61,436 nucleotides of DNA from Bacteroidaceae bacterium (GTDB lineage: Bacteria > Bacteroidota > Bacteroidia > Bacteroidales > Bacteroidaceae), in assembly GCA_017965425.1 (NCBI GenBank), contig JAGCPY010000028.1:1-61436 (forward strand). Reading direction: 5' to 3'. The number at the start of each line of letters is the position of its first letter. The first letter of the stretch is position 1. Of this stretch, positions 43,135-51,276 are shown one piece after another. The notes below the pieces were generated by a model. That model had not been told where the DNA came from, ran no database searches, and saw nothing but the letters and a program-made list of their open reading frames with translations. A program made the position numbers and the translations under genes.

Positions 43135-43187
43135 ACATCCGCCGCCATCAACCCTTAGAAAAGGTTCATGGCGGTTGGATGTTTTTC
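43135..43187 (+). terminator. Intrinsic terminator after the second small protein
   Basis: ACATCCGCCGCCAT pairs with ATGGCGGTTGGATGT (one mismatch and a bulge), and the right arm is followed by TTTTTCTGTTT. This is a classic intrinsic terminator. Confidence 0.85.
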
Positions 43188-43218
43188 TGTTTATCACCGT
43201 TTAACCATTACTTATTAT

Positions 43219-43839
43219 ATGAAAAGAACACTACTTCTCTTGGCTTCGTTTTGCCTATGCGGTCTATCCATGCAGGCACAGGAAGCCCGCACTTATACTG
43301 AAGACATTATCGTGACTGTCAACAATCAGTCTGCTCCTCCCCAGCCGGCAAACATCGACGTGCTGTTCCATGAGAAAGAACAGACCATCGACCTTACCCT
43401 GAAGAATTTCTGCCTCAGTGACGGAGAAAATACGATGGGTATCGGCAATATCGCAGTCAAAGACATTCCTGTCCAGAAGGATACAGAGGGCCGGTTCACT
43501 TTCAATATCGAACAAACTATCAAGATTACTGAAGGAGAGGGAGATTCGCCCTCTGGTATCTGGCTCGGTCCTGAGCTCCCTGAAATACCTCTCGTGCTTC
43601 AAGGTGAGCTGGATGAAAAGAAAATCTATGCAACCATCGACATCGACTTGCAGGAACAACTGGGTCAAATCGTCTACGTAGTTGTGGGTACACCTTTCCC
43701 GCAGAAAGGAGATGCCATCCGCTCTATCGTCTCTACGCGTAATGGTAAATGTCAAATCGTTGACTTGGCTGGCCGCCGTGTTTCCGGTTCCAAGAAAGGA
43801 CTTTATATCGTAAATGGTAAAAAGGTAGCCGTGCGATGA
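43219..43839 (+). CDS. Secreted calycin-like protein with GRR..KG-Y-I-NGKK tail
   Basis: The 206-residue product has a signal peptide (cut near MQA-QEA) and one calycin-like domain: LTLKNFCLSDGENTMGIGNI, then IWLGPELPEIPLVLQGELDE and IDIDLQEQLGQIVYVVVG. The pattern (LTLKNF...GNI...W.GP...IP...IDL...L.QIV) also occurs inside the 841-residue protein just upstream, so the two are paralogous at the domain level. It ends in QIVDLAGRRVSGSKKGLYIV and NGKKVAVR, the third copy of this tail in the window. It overlaps the next gene by ATGA. Confidence 0.85.
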   Translation: MKRTLLLLASFCLCGLSMQAQEARTYTEDIIVTVNNQSAPPQPANIDVLFHEKEQTIDLTLKNFCLSDGENTMGIGNIAVKDIPVQKDTEGRFTFNIEQTIKITEGEGDSPSGIWLGPELPEIPLVLQGELDEKKIYATIDIDLQEQLGQIVYVVVGTPFPQKGDAIRSIVSTRNGKCQIVDLAGRRVSGSKKGLYIVNGKKVAVR

Positions 43840-45089
43840 ATTTCCGTATTTTGATTCCATTGTTTTCGATGGGTGTTTTTGCGTTGACGGGTTGCATCGC
43901 CGATGAACCTGCCAATGCAGAATGCGATATCGAGCAGTGCTGGATTCACCTTGATGCCCCCGAAGCTGTCTTCTATCATAGCTATGATACGCTGGCCGGC
44001 ATTCCTGTCTCGACCGATCAACCCGATGTGAAGGTCATTCCCTCTACTGCTGACAGTATTATCTTCACAACCCGTTGGAATGCAACCGTCGAGCATTCGG
44101 TTCCGCTGTTCTTCCGTGTTACGCCTAACGCTCAGGTGTTTCATCTGGTCGATGGGCGCGAAGTGCCATTCGTCAGTGGCACGCCGGTTGACTTGAAGGC
44201 TACGGGCGTGGGTCGCTACACACCTCAGACATTTATCGTTCGCTCTGAGGACGGTAAATGGCAACGCTCGTATCGAGTTAGCATCCAGGTTCCTCCCATG
44301 CCGTCCTATCCTCCCGAGGGCTTTGAATTCAAGTTCGACAGCTATGGGTTGGACAGCAAGGGGAAATATTATGTCTGGACAGAAGCCAATCCATTCTTGC
44401 CCGACGTGCAGTGGGCTAATGGCAATCCAGGCTTCGCTATCAGCAAGAGTTCAGCCCTTAGCGATGCCTATCCTACCGTTCCCGAGGCTCACGGTGGTTT
44501 CGACGGTGGTCCTTGTCTGAAGTTGACAACACAGGACACAGGCGGCTTTGGAAAGATGGTGAACATGCTGATAGCTCCAGGTAGCCACTTCATTGGAACC
44601 TTCGATGTCGGTCCGGCCTTGAAGGGTCAGGCAGGAGCCTTGGCTGCCACTCGCTTCGGCATTCCCTTCCCACACAAACCGTTGGTATTGCGTGGCTATT
44701 ATAAGTATCTTCCAGGTGCCTTCAAGCAAGATCGTAGTGGACAACGTATCGATGGAGCTGTAGATTATCCCGACATCTATTCGGTCTTTTACCGCAACGT
44801 TGATGCAGATGGCAACGAAGTTCAGCTGGACGGAGCCGACGTCCTCACGAATCCACACATTGTCGCCGTGGGTCGTCTGCGCAGTGAGGATGTTGATGCG
44901 ACGGGTCAGGAATGGCGTCGCTTTGAAATACCTCTTGTCTATACGGGCGAGGTGAGCGACGACGACATCCGCGAGAAGAAGTATTCCTTTACTATCAGTT
45001 TCACTTCCAGCATTGATGGTGCCTACTTTGAAGGTGCTGTCGGCAGTACGTTGTGGATTGACGATGTCACGCTGGAGTGTGCTTTCTAA
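43836..45089 (+). CDS. PCMD domain lipoprotein
   Basis: The 417-residue product has a lipoprotein signal (VFALTGC, Cys 20) followed by IADEPANAE, partly acidic as in surface lipoproteins. The N-terminal part (about 40-160) is Ig-like. The C-terminal part (about 160-417) matches the PCMD family (putative carbohydrate metabolism domain): FEFKFDSYGLDSKGKYYVW, WANGNPGFAI, CLKLTTQDTGGFGKM, LVLRGYYKYLPG and WIDDVTLECAF. It overlaps the calycin-like gene by ATGA and is followed by a beta-barrel gene 13 bp later. It probably forms part of a surface glycan-binding set. Confidence 0.9.
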   Translation: MNFRILIPLFSMGVFALTGCIADEPANAECDIEQCWIHLDAPEAVFYHSYDTLAGIPVSTDQPDVKVIPSTADSIIFTTRWNATVEHSVPLFFRVTPNAQVFHLVDGREVPFVSGTPVDLKATGVGRYTPQTFIVRSEDGKWQRSYRVSIQVPPMPSYPPEGFEFKFDSYGLDSKGKYYVWTEANPFLPDVQWANGNPGFAISKSSALSDAYPTVPEAHGGFDGGPCLKLTTQDTGGFGKMVNMLIAPGSHFIGTFDVGPALKGQAGALAATRFGIPFPHKPLVLRGYYKYLPGAFKQDRSGQRIDGAVDYPDIYSVFYRNVDADGNEVQLDGADVLTNPHIVAVGRLRSEDVDATGQEWRRFEIPLVYTGEVSDDDIREKKYSFTISFTSSIDGAYFEGAVGSTLWIDDVTLECAF

Positions 45090-45102
45090 AACGCTATTTC
45101 CG

Positions 45103-45894
45103 ATGAATACAATCCTTATGAAACTGCGTTTCTTAGCATTCTTTGTCCTCTTGTTGTCCACAGGTGTGACACGTGCACAGGACACGGACAAATACGCTGT
45201 CTGGGGGCCGACAGACACTGAACGGCAAGCTGGCTTCATGGTACGCCTTGGCTATGTGATAGGAGGCACCACGCCTGTTCCCCTTCCTGCAGAAATCCGC
45301 AGCATCAATGCGTTCCATCCGTTTGGTGGAATCTCCCTCGGTGCCGACGCTTATTGGATGTTGAGTCGCCGCTGGGGCGTACAGGTAGGATGGCATTTCT
45401 TCTACGAGGGTTTCCATACAAGTGCGAATGTTAAGAACTACTTCATGGGCATTACGAAGGATGGCAACTACCTCGAAGGGTATTTTACCGGCGTGGATGA
45501 GACCGATACGAAGATGTTCGGTGCAACGGTGCCGCTGACAGCAACTTTCAGACTTTCTCCGAGATGGAATGTCAGTGCCGGCCCGTTCGTGTCTATGCTC
45601 TACACCAAGCGTTTTGAGGGAGAGGTCTATGACGGCTATCTCCGTGAGGGAAACCCTACCGGGCAGAAGATAGAGATGACAAAGGATAGCCCTGCCACGT
45701 ATGATTTCCAGGACGATATGCTTAACTGCTACTGGGGTGTGGAATTGATGTTTGACTGGAAGGCCATGCGTCACATGAATGTCTTCGGTGGCCTTGACTG
45801 GTCTTGCAGCAGTATCTTCCCCTCTTCTTTCAAGACTGTCCATTTCAAGATGTTCCCACTTTACGCCAAATTGGGAATAGCTTATCGCTACTGA
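45103..45894 (+). CDS. Outer-membrane beta-barrel protein
   Basis: The product (263 residues from 45,103, 258 from a second ATG at 45,118) has a signal peptide (MKLRFLAFFVLLLSTG, cut near TRA-QDT) and an alternating beta pattern with FMVRLGYVIGGTTP, ISLGADAYWMLSRRWGVQVG, ATFRLSPRWNVSAGPFVSML and LYAKLGIAYRY at the C-terminus. This is typical of small (8-10 strand) outer-membrane barrels. It lies 13 bp after the PCMD gene and ends the run that starts with the secreted calycin protein. Either start is possible; the shorter gives a more standard signal peptide. Confidence 0.85.
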   Translation: MNTILMKLRFLAFFVLLLSTGVTRAQDTDKYAVWGPTDTERQAGFMVRLGYVIGGTTPVPLPAEIRSINAFHPFGGISLGADAYWMLSRRWGVQVGWHFFYEGFHTSANVKNYFMGITKDGNYLEGYFTGVDETDTKMFGATVPLTATFRLSPRWNVSAGPFVSMLYTKRFEGEVYDGYLREGNPTGQKIEMTKDSPATYDFQDDMLNCYWGVELMFDWKAMRHMNVFGGLDWSCSSIFPSSFKTVHFKMFPLYAKLGIAYRY

Positions 45895-45932
45895 ATCCTA
45901 CGTTGCCGCGATGGCACGATGGACATTCCTCC

Positions 45933-45989
45933 ATTGTTCGCAAAAGTTCCCTCTGCCGCTATTCGGTTGAGGGAACTTTTGCGAACAAT
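45933..45989. terminator. 21-bp perfect hairpin
   Basis: The arms ATTGTTCGCAAAAGTTCCCT (one more base on each side) at 45,933-45,953 and their complement at 45,969-45,989 pair perfectly across 15 nt. There is no T-run on either strand. It may be a terminator-like or dispersed palindromic repeat (an uncertain call). Confidence 0.6.
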
Positions 45990-46034
45990 TGTAAAAACAG
46001 GAATATAAAGTAAGGAGGTTCGTGAAAAAAGTAC

Positions 46035-46042
46035 TATCTTTG
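46035..46042 (+). promoter_or_regulatory. -7 box of the cyclophilin gene (leaderless)
   Basis: TATCTTTG is followed by only CGCC before the ATG at 46,047. With the start of transcription a few bases beyond the -7 box, the mRNA would begin at or very near the start codon. The same arrangement (TATCTTTG-CGCC-ATG) precedes the U32 gene at 55,117. Confidence 0.7.
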
Positions 46043-46046
46043 CGCC

Positions 46047-46748
46047 ATGTTCAGAAAAATCATTTTTTTGCTGTTGCCGCTTCTCACGGTGGCAGTGGTC
46101 GCCTTCTGCAAGACGAAGGCTCAGCGTGTGCGTCTGGAAACGACGGCAGGGGTGATTCGTGTAGAGTTGTCTGACGAAACGCCTTTGCATCGCGATAATT
46201 TCTTGAAGCTGTGTCGCGCCGGTTACTATGACAGTACGCTTTTCCACCGCGTCATCAAAGACTTCATGATTCAAGGCGGCGACCCCGATAGTCGTGTCCG
46301 TCGCGGTGATGACGGCAAGACGCTCTCGCCCTCGCGTGAACGCCCGTTGGGCAATGGCGGTCCCGAATACACCATTCCTGCTGAATTCCGTCTTCCGTGG
46401 TTGTATCATGTCCGGGGTGCTTTGGCCGCTGCCCGTGAGGGCGACGAGGTAAACCCGGAGATGCGAAGCAGCGGTTCACAGTTCTACATCGTCTATGGAC
46501 GCTCCTGGGGAGAAGGGTCGCTGGGCAAGATTCGAGCCACCCTGCAAGAGCAAGGCGTGGAGATGAACTACGAGATGTGGAACGACTACCTGAGCCGCGG
46601 CGGTGCCCCTCATCTCGACGGCACTTACACGGTCTTTGGTCACGTTGTAGATGGCATGAAGGTGCTGAAAGCCATCCAAGGTGTTCAGACTGACAAGTTC
46701 GACCGTCCGCTTGAAGACGTCATTCTGCTCAGGGCCGTCGTCGAGTGA
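46047..46748 (+). CDS. Cyclophilin-type peptidyl-prolyl isomerase
   Basis: The 233-residue product has a membrane-anchoring or lipoprotein N-terminus (LLTVAVVAFC) and a cyclophilin domain: FHRVIKDFMIQGGDP (active-site Arg/Phe/Gln, about 71-85), GSQFYIVYGRSW and LDGTYTVFGHVVDGM. A long insertion (about 88-115, with the charged RGDDGK) and another after GEGSLGK are typical of Bacteroidota periplasmic members. It helps fold exported proteins. It is probably leaderless. Its stop codon lies in the first unit of a 22-bp array. Confidence 0.92.
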   Translation: MFRKIIFLLLPLLTVAVVAFCKTKAQRVRLETTAGVIRVELSDETPLHRDNFLKLCRAGYYDSTLFHRVIKDFMIQGGDPDSRVRRGDDGKTLSPSRERPLGNGGPEYTIPAEFRLPWLYHVRGALAAAREGDEVNPEMRSSGSQFYIVYGRSWGEGSLGKIRATLQEQGVEMNYEMWNDYLSRGGAPHLDGTYTVFGHVVDGMKVLKAIQGVQTDKFDRPLEDVILLRAVVE

Positions 46749-46832
46749 AAACTTGTCTATACGTGAAGGCCGGAACGCATATACGAGATGGCTGTAACGT
46801 ATATACAAGTTGGCAGGAAAGTGTACACGTGT
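46745..46832. repeat. 22-bp dyad repeat array (copy B, four units)
   Basis: Four units in exact 22-bp phase begin at 46,745, 46,767, 46,789 and 46,811. The cores are GTCTATACGTGA, GGAACGCATATACG, GTAACGTATATACAAG and GGAAAGTGTACACGTG. The array starts at the cyclophilin stop codon and ends 42 bp before the alkaline phosphatase start. Its cores resemble copy A at 9.4 kb more than copies C and F. Confidence 0.82.
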
Positions 46833-46874
46833 CTGAAAATATCTATTCAAAACAACTTAAAACGATAAAGACCT

Positions 46875-48287
46875 ATGAGAAAACGTTTCTTCAGCTGCCT
46901 CGTTGCAGCACTTGTCTGCCTCGCTGCCACGGCTCAGGGCCAAGTCAAGTATGTCTTCTATTTCATTGGCGACGGCATGGGCGTCAACCAAATCAACGTC
47001 ACGGAAACCTATTTGGCCGCCTTGAAGGGCAAGATAGGCTATGAACCCATTTTGATGGCCAGCCTTCCCGTCGTGGGCATGGTCAACACGTATTCTGCCA
47101 CCAATGGTGTGACCGACTCGGCAGCCGGAGGCACAGCACTGGCCTGTGGCAAGAAGACGAAGAACGGTGCCATCGGCGTTCTTGAAGACCTTCAGACGCC
47201 TTGCACCAGCATCGCTGCATGGGCGCAGAAAGCCGGAAAGGCCGTAGGCGTTGCCACGACCGTGTCCATCACTCATGCCACACCGGCATCCTTCTATGGC
47301 CATCAGCCCAGACGTCAGATGTACTACGAACTGGGTCAGGATCTTTGCCGCAGTGGCTATGATTTCTTTGGTGGCAGCGATTTCAATCCTCCCTATAAGA
47401 AAGAGGGTGAGCCTTCGTTGCACGAACAGGCTCAGCAGGCTGGCTACACGATCGTCAAGGGCTACAAGGAATATGAGAAGAAAGGTCGCAAGGCCGACAA
47501 GCTGATACTCCTTCAGAGCGATGCCCAAAATGCAAAACTGGGCAGCGAGCAGCTCCCTTACTCCTTAGACCAAGACAAGAACGACCTGACGCTGGAACAA
47601 ATCGTCCGCGCGGGCATCAATTACTTGACTGGCAAGCAGAAGGATGGCTTCTTTTTCGCGATTGAGGGCGGCTTGATCGACTGGGCTTGCCACCGAAATG
47701 ACATCGGCAATGTCATCAATGAAGTAATCGACATGGACAAGGCCATCAAAGTTGCCTACGAATTCTACCAGCAGCATCCCGACGAGACGATTATCGTTAT
47801 CTCTGCAGATCATGAGACGGGCGGCCTCGTCATGGGTCGTGGCCCGTATGAGCTGCACACCGACCTGCTGCGTTTCCAGCACAAGAGCATCGACGAGTTC
47901 AAGCGAATCCTTCGTGAGCAATATAAGAAAGCTCCCAAGAAATTCACATGGGCTGCCGTGGAGAAACAGCTGAAGACGCTCATGGGTTTCTGGCAGGGCA
48001 TTCAGCTTGACGAGAAGCAGACCGAGCGTGTGAAAAATCGCTGGAACGCTATTGAGAAAGCTATCGCAGAGGGCGGAAAAGTAGAGGATCGCATCAATGA
48101 CCTCGGCGAGACCACCAAACACATTCTCTCGGAAGTGGCGATGATCAGCTGGGCCAGTGGCGGACATAGCAACGGCTATGTGCCCGTCTATGCCATCGGC
48201 CCTGGAACCGAGGTCTTCCAAGGCCGTATCGACAACATTGAAATTGCGCCCGCTATGGCTAAGATAGCTGGGTACAAGGTGGAATAA
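46875..48287 (+). CDS. Alkaline phosphatase
   Basis: The 470-residue product has a signal peptide (cut near ATA-QGQ) and the alkaline-phosphatase fold: FIGDGMGVNQI (metal Asp, about 31-41), TDSAAGGTALACG with the nucleophilic Ser 82, SITHATPASFYGHQPRR, EGGLIDWACHRND (metal site) and SADHETGGLVMG with metal Asp/His. The C-terminal WASGGHSNGYVPVYAIG supplies the last zinc His. It hydrolyses phosphomonoesters in the periplasm. A 22-bp array separates it from the cyclophilin gene. The S46 peptidase follows 11 bp later. Confidence 0.95.
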   Translation: MRKRFFSCLVAALVCLAATAQGQVKYVFYFIGDGMGVNQINVTETYLAALKGKIGYEPILMASLPVVGMVNTYSATNGVTDSAAGGTALACGKKTKNGAIGVLEDLQTPCTSIAAWAQKAGKAVGVATTVSITHATPASFYGHQPRRQMYYELGQDLCRSGYDFFGGSDFNPPYKKEGEPSLHEQAQQAGYTIVKGYKEYEKKGRKADKLILLQSDAQNAKLGSEQLPYSLDQDKNDLTLEQIVRAGINYLTGKQKDGFFFAIEGGLIDWACHRNDIGNVINEVIDMDKAIKVAYEFYQQHPDETIIVISADHETGGLVMGRGPYELHTDLLRFQHKSIDEFKRILREQYKKAPKKFTWAAVEKQLKTLMGFWQGIQLDEKQTERVKNRWNAIEKAIAEGGKVEDRINDLGETTKHILSEVAMISWASGGHSNGYVPVYAIGPGTEVFQGRIDNIEIAPAMAKIAGYKVE

Positions 48288-48298
48288 ATGGAAAGATT

Positions 48299-50569
48299 AT
48301 GAAGAATACATCTCTGTGGCGGATGCCATTATTGTTGCTGGCATTCGCGTTGAACCTGAATGTTCATGCCGACGAGGGCATGTGGCTCTTGGGACGCACC
48401 GACCCCAAGGCGATGGCTGTTGCACGCCAGTTGGGGCTTCAGCTGACAGATGCCCAGCTGTATGGCGAAGATGGTACCAGCCTGAAGGACTGCGTCGTGG
48501 ACTTCGGAGACTATTGCTCCGGCGTCATCGTCTCAGCCGAAGGCCTCCTGTTCACCAATCACCATTGCGGCTACCGTGCTATCCAGCAACTTTCCACGCC
48601 TGAAGACGACATTCTTGGCAACGGCTTCGTGGCTCACAGCCATGCAGAAGAGCGACCTGTAGAGGATTTGTATGTGAAAATTTGGCAGCGCACCGAGGAC
48701 GTGACAGCTGAAGTCAACCAGGAGCTGCAGAAAGTCTATGACAACAAAGACGAGGGTGCAAAACTCGGTAAGCGACGCCAGGCAGTGCTCTATGCCCGAC
48801 ACATTGGCGGCATCCTCAACAGGCTTGCAGGCCGAGCCGAACAACGTGCCGAGCAGGAGGGCCAGACGGCTATCGTCTGCGAGGCAAAGGCGTTCGAGGG
48901 AGGGCGAGTCTATTTGCTTAACTACTATAAACAATACTCCGACATTCGTCTTGTTTTCACCGTTCCGCAGTCACTCGGTAAGTTCGGCGGCGACACAGAC
49001 AACTGGATGTGGCCACGCCAGACAGCGGACTTCAGTGTGTTCCGCATCTACGCCGACTCAACAGGACAACCCGCAAAGTACAGTGCTGACAATGTTCCTC
49101 TGCACCCCAAGCGGTGGGCACATGTGAGCCTCGAAGGCTTCGACCAAGGCTCCTATTGCATGACCATTGGCTATCCAGGTTCCACGAGCCGTTACCTCAG
49201 CAGTTATGGTATAGACGAACGGGTCAACGTGACCAATATTCCGATGATTCAGGTGCGGGGCATCAAGCAGGACGTTTGGCGGAAATGGATGCGCGCTGAA
49301 CGTCCTATCGGCATCAAGTATGCCTCTAAGTTTGCCAGCAGTTCCAATTATTGGAAGAACTCACAAGGGATGAACGAAGCGGTTGAACGCTTAGGCATCA
49401 TCGCGCAAAAACAACAACGCGAAAGGGAAATCCGTCGGTGGTTCAGTGCCGACAAGCAACGCAAGGCACGTTTCTCCACCATGTTCCCCACGCTCAAGCA
49501 AGCCTATAAGGCTCGTCACGATGCGCGCTATGCCATGGGCTTCGTCAACGAGACATTCTACAGAGGCATCGAAATTGTCAACTTCGCCCAACTGGCTATC
49601 CAGTACTTCAGTAGCCACGCGTCTGAAGCCCAACGTGCCCGTATCAACGAACGTTTGCAGACCTTGTACAAGGACTATGACCCTCGCGTGGATGAGGAAG
49701 TGATGGCGGCCCTGCTCGAGAACTATGCCAAGCAGGTACCTTCCAAGTATCTTCCTTTATTCTATAAGGACATCCGAAAAAAATTCCACAACGATTATCG
49801 TGCCTACGCCCGCTATGTGTTCCAGAACTCACGCCTCACCTCATGGGAGAAATGGAACGAATTGTGCCATCAACGTTTGCCAGTCGTGAACACGTCAGAC
49901 CCTGATTTGGCTGAAAAGATGGGCGGAGACTCTGTCCTTGATAAGGGTCAGCTCTACAAAGACCCGGCAGACATTATCGCCTATCATGTCGGACGTATGG
50001 TGACGGCGCAGATTCAGAAAACACTCAATGAGACGAGTGACCTCATTCGTCACAACGAGAATCTGCTCACGCAGGCTGTGTTGGAAATGGAACAGGATCA
50101 ACCTCACTACTCCGATGCCAACTTTACCCAACGCATGAGCTTTGGCATCGTCAGCGACTACACCAATGCCGGACAGCATCATGACTTTCTCACGACGCTC
50201 CCCAGCCTCATCAAGAAAATAGAAAACGGACGAGACAACCCCGACTATGCCATGCAAGCTGAAATCCTGACGTTGCTCAAGTCGGGCGATGTGGGTCGCT
50301 ACGCCGACAAACGTACAAGCCAACTGCCACTCTGTTTCCTCACGACGAACGACATCACTGGCGGCAACAGCGGAAGCCCCATGTTCAACGGGAAAGGCGA
50401 ACTCATCGGCTTGGCTTTCGATGGCAACTGGGACGCCCTTAGCTCCGACATTTCCTTTGATGCCTCACTGACCCGCTGCATCGGTGTTGACATCCGCTTC
50501 GTACTCTGGCTCATGGAGAAATGGGGACATGCCGACCACTTGATTCGTGAAATAGAAAGCCCTCTCTAA
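48299..50569 (+). CDS. S46 family dipeptidyl peptidase (DPP7/DPP11 type)
   Basis: S46 enzymes are periplasmic serine peptidases that remove dipeptides from the N-terminus and feed asaccharolytic Bacteroidota. The 756-residue product has a signal peptide (cut near VHA-DEG), the His of the triad in LLFTNHHCGY (residue 89, as in DPP7), and the Ser in NDITGGNSGSPMFNGKGELI with IGLAFDGNWDALSSDISFDA after it. The FDG sequence suggests a DPP7-like preference for non-acidic residues, where DPP11 has Arg; I am only moderately sure of this. It lies 11 bp after the alkaline phosphatase. Confidence 0.93.
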   Translation: MKNTSLWRMPLLLLAFALNLNVHADEGMWLLGRTDPKAMAVARQLGLQLTDAQLYGEDGTSLKDCVVDFGDYCSGVIVSAEGLLFTNHHCGYRAIQQLSTPEDDILGNGFVAHSHAEERPVEDLYVKIWQRTEDVTAEVNQELQKVYDNKDEGAKLGKRRQAVLYARHIGGILNRLAGRAEQRAEQEGQTAIVCEAKAFEGGRVYLLNYYKQYSDIRLVFTVPQSLGKFGGDTDNWMWPRQTADFSVFRIYADSTGQPAKYSADNVPLHPKRWAHVSLEGFDQGSYCMTIGYPGSTSRYLSSYGIDERVNVTNIPMIQVRGIKQDVWRKWMRAERPIGIKYASKFASSSNYWKNSQGMNEAVERLGIIAQKQQREREIRRWFSADKQRKARFSTMFPTLKQAYKARHDARYAMGFVNETFYRGIEIVNFAQLAIQYFSSHASEAQRARINERLQTLYKDYDPRVDEEVMAALLENYAKQVPSKYLPLFYKDIRKKFHNDYRAYARYVFQNSRLTSWEKWNELCHQRLPVVNTSDPDLAEKMGGDSVLDKGQLYKDPADIIAYHVGRMVTAQIQKTLNETSDLIRHNENLLTQAVLEMEQDQPHYSDANFTQRMSFGIVSDYTNAGQHHDFLTTLPSLIKKIENGRDNPDYAMQAEILTLLKSGDVGRYADKRTSQLPLCFLTTNDITGGNSGSPMFNGKGELIGLAFDGNWDALSSDISFDASLTRCIGVDIRFVLWLMEKWGHADHLIREIESPL

Positions 50570-50587
50570 TAGAGGCTCTATGCTTCT

Positions 50588-50660
50588 CCATCGTAGGGCT
50601 ATATCCTTATATATGGCCATGAAATATAGCAGTCATATACGGGCGATGCCCATACGATGG
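50588..50660. repeat. Inverted repeat after the S46 peptidase gene
   Basis: CCATCGTAGGGC (50,588-50,599) pairs with GCCCATACGATGG (50,648-50,660) with one bulged base. Inside, ATGGCCAT and GGGCGATGCCC make smaller dyads. Probably a structured terminator or dispersed repeat. Confidence 0.55.
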
Positions 50661-50703
50661 ATGATATCGATGACATTTATATGGATAGATTATTTCAGGT
50701 AAA

Positions 50704-51276
50704 ATGGTAAAAGAAGATATGTCTGTTCGAGTAGATACCTCGCTTCATCCCCTCCATCAGTTTTGCTTTTGTCCAAAGTGCGGTTCTTCCCATTTTGTAG
50801 AGCATAACGGCAAGTCGAAGCACTGCGAGGCTTGTGGCTTCACCTATTACTTCAACCCTTCTGCGGCTACCGTCGCACTCATCGAGAACCAACGTGGCGA
50901 ATGGCTCTGCGTGCGGCGCGCCAAAGAACCGGCACGAGGCACACTCGACCTTCCTGGTGGTTTCTCTGACATGTTTGAAACCAGCGAGGAAGGTGTCTGC
51001 CGTGAAGTGAAGGAAGAAACAGGTCTGACGGTTGACCGTGTGGAGTTTCTGTTTTCATTGCCCAATCTCTACGTCTATTCGGGCTTCACCGTTCACACAA
51101 TAGATATGTTCTATCGTTGCCACGTTGGTGATGTCTCCGCCGCAAGAGCCGCTGATGATGCTGGTGAACTTCTTTGGTTGCGTCCAGAAGAGATTCACCC
51201 AGAAGATTTCGGACTCCTTAGCATTCGGCGTGGCATAGAGAAGTTGCAGGCAATGCGGCCATTTCAAAGGGCTTAA
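50704..51276 (+). CDS. Nudix hydrolase with zinc ribbon
   Basis: The 190-residue product has an N-terminal zinc ribbon (CPKCGS and CEACGF, about 20-43) and a Nudix domain with the full box GGFSDMFETSEEGVCREVKE then ETGL (about 81-104). This resembles the C-terminal half of NADH pyrophosphatase NudC. It cleaves a nucleoside diphosphate linked to another moiety; NADH-like or ADP-ribose-like substrates are plausible. It is convergent with the methyltransferase gene and overlaps it by 4 bp (stop codons interlock). Confidence 0.92.
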   Translation: MVKEDMSVRVDTSLHPLHQFCFCPKCGSSHFVEHNGKSKHCEACGFTYYFNPSAATVALIENQRGEWLCVRRAKEPARGTLDLPGGFSDMFETSEEGVCREVKEETGLTVDRVEFLFSLPNLYVYSGFTVHTIDMFYRCHVGDVSAARAADDAGELLWLRPEEIHPEDFGLLSIRRGIEKLQAMRPFQRA

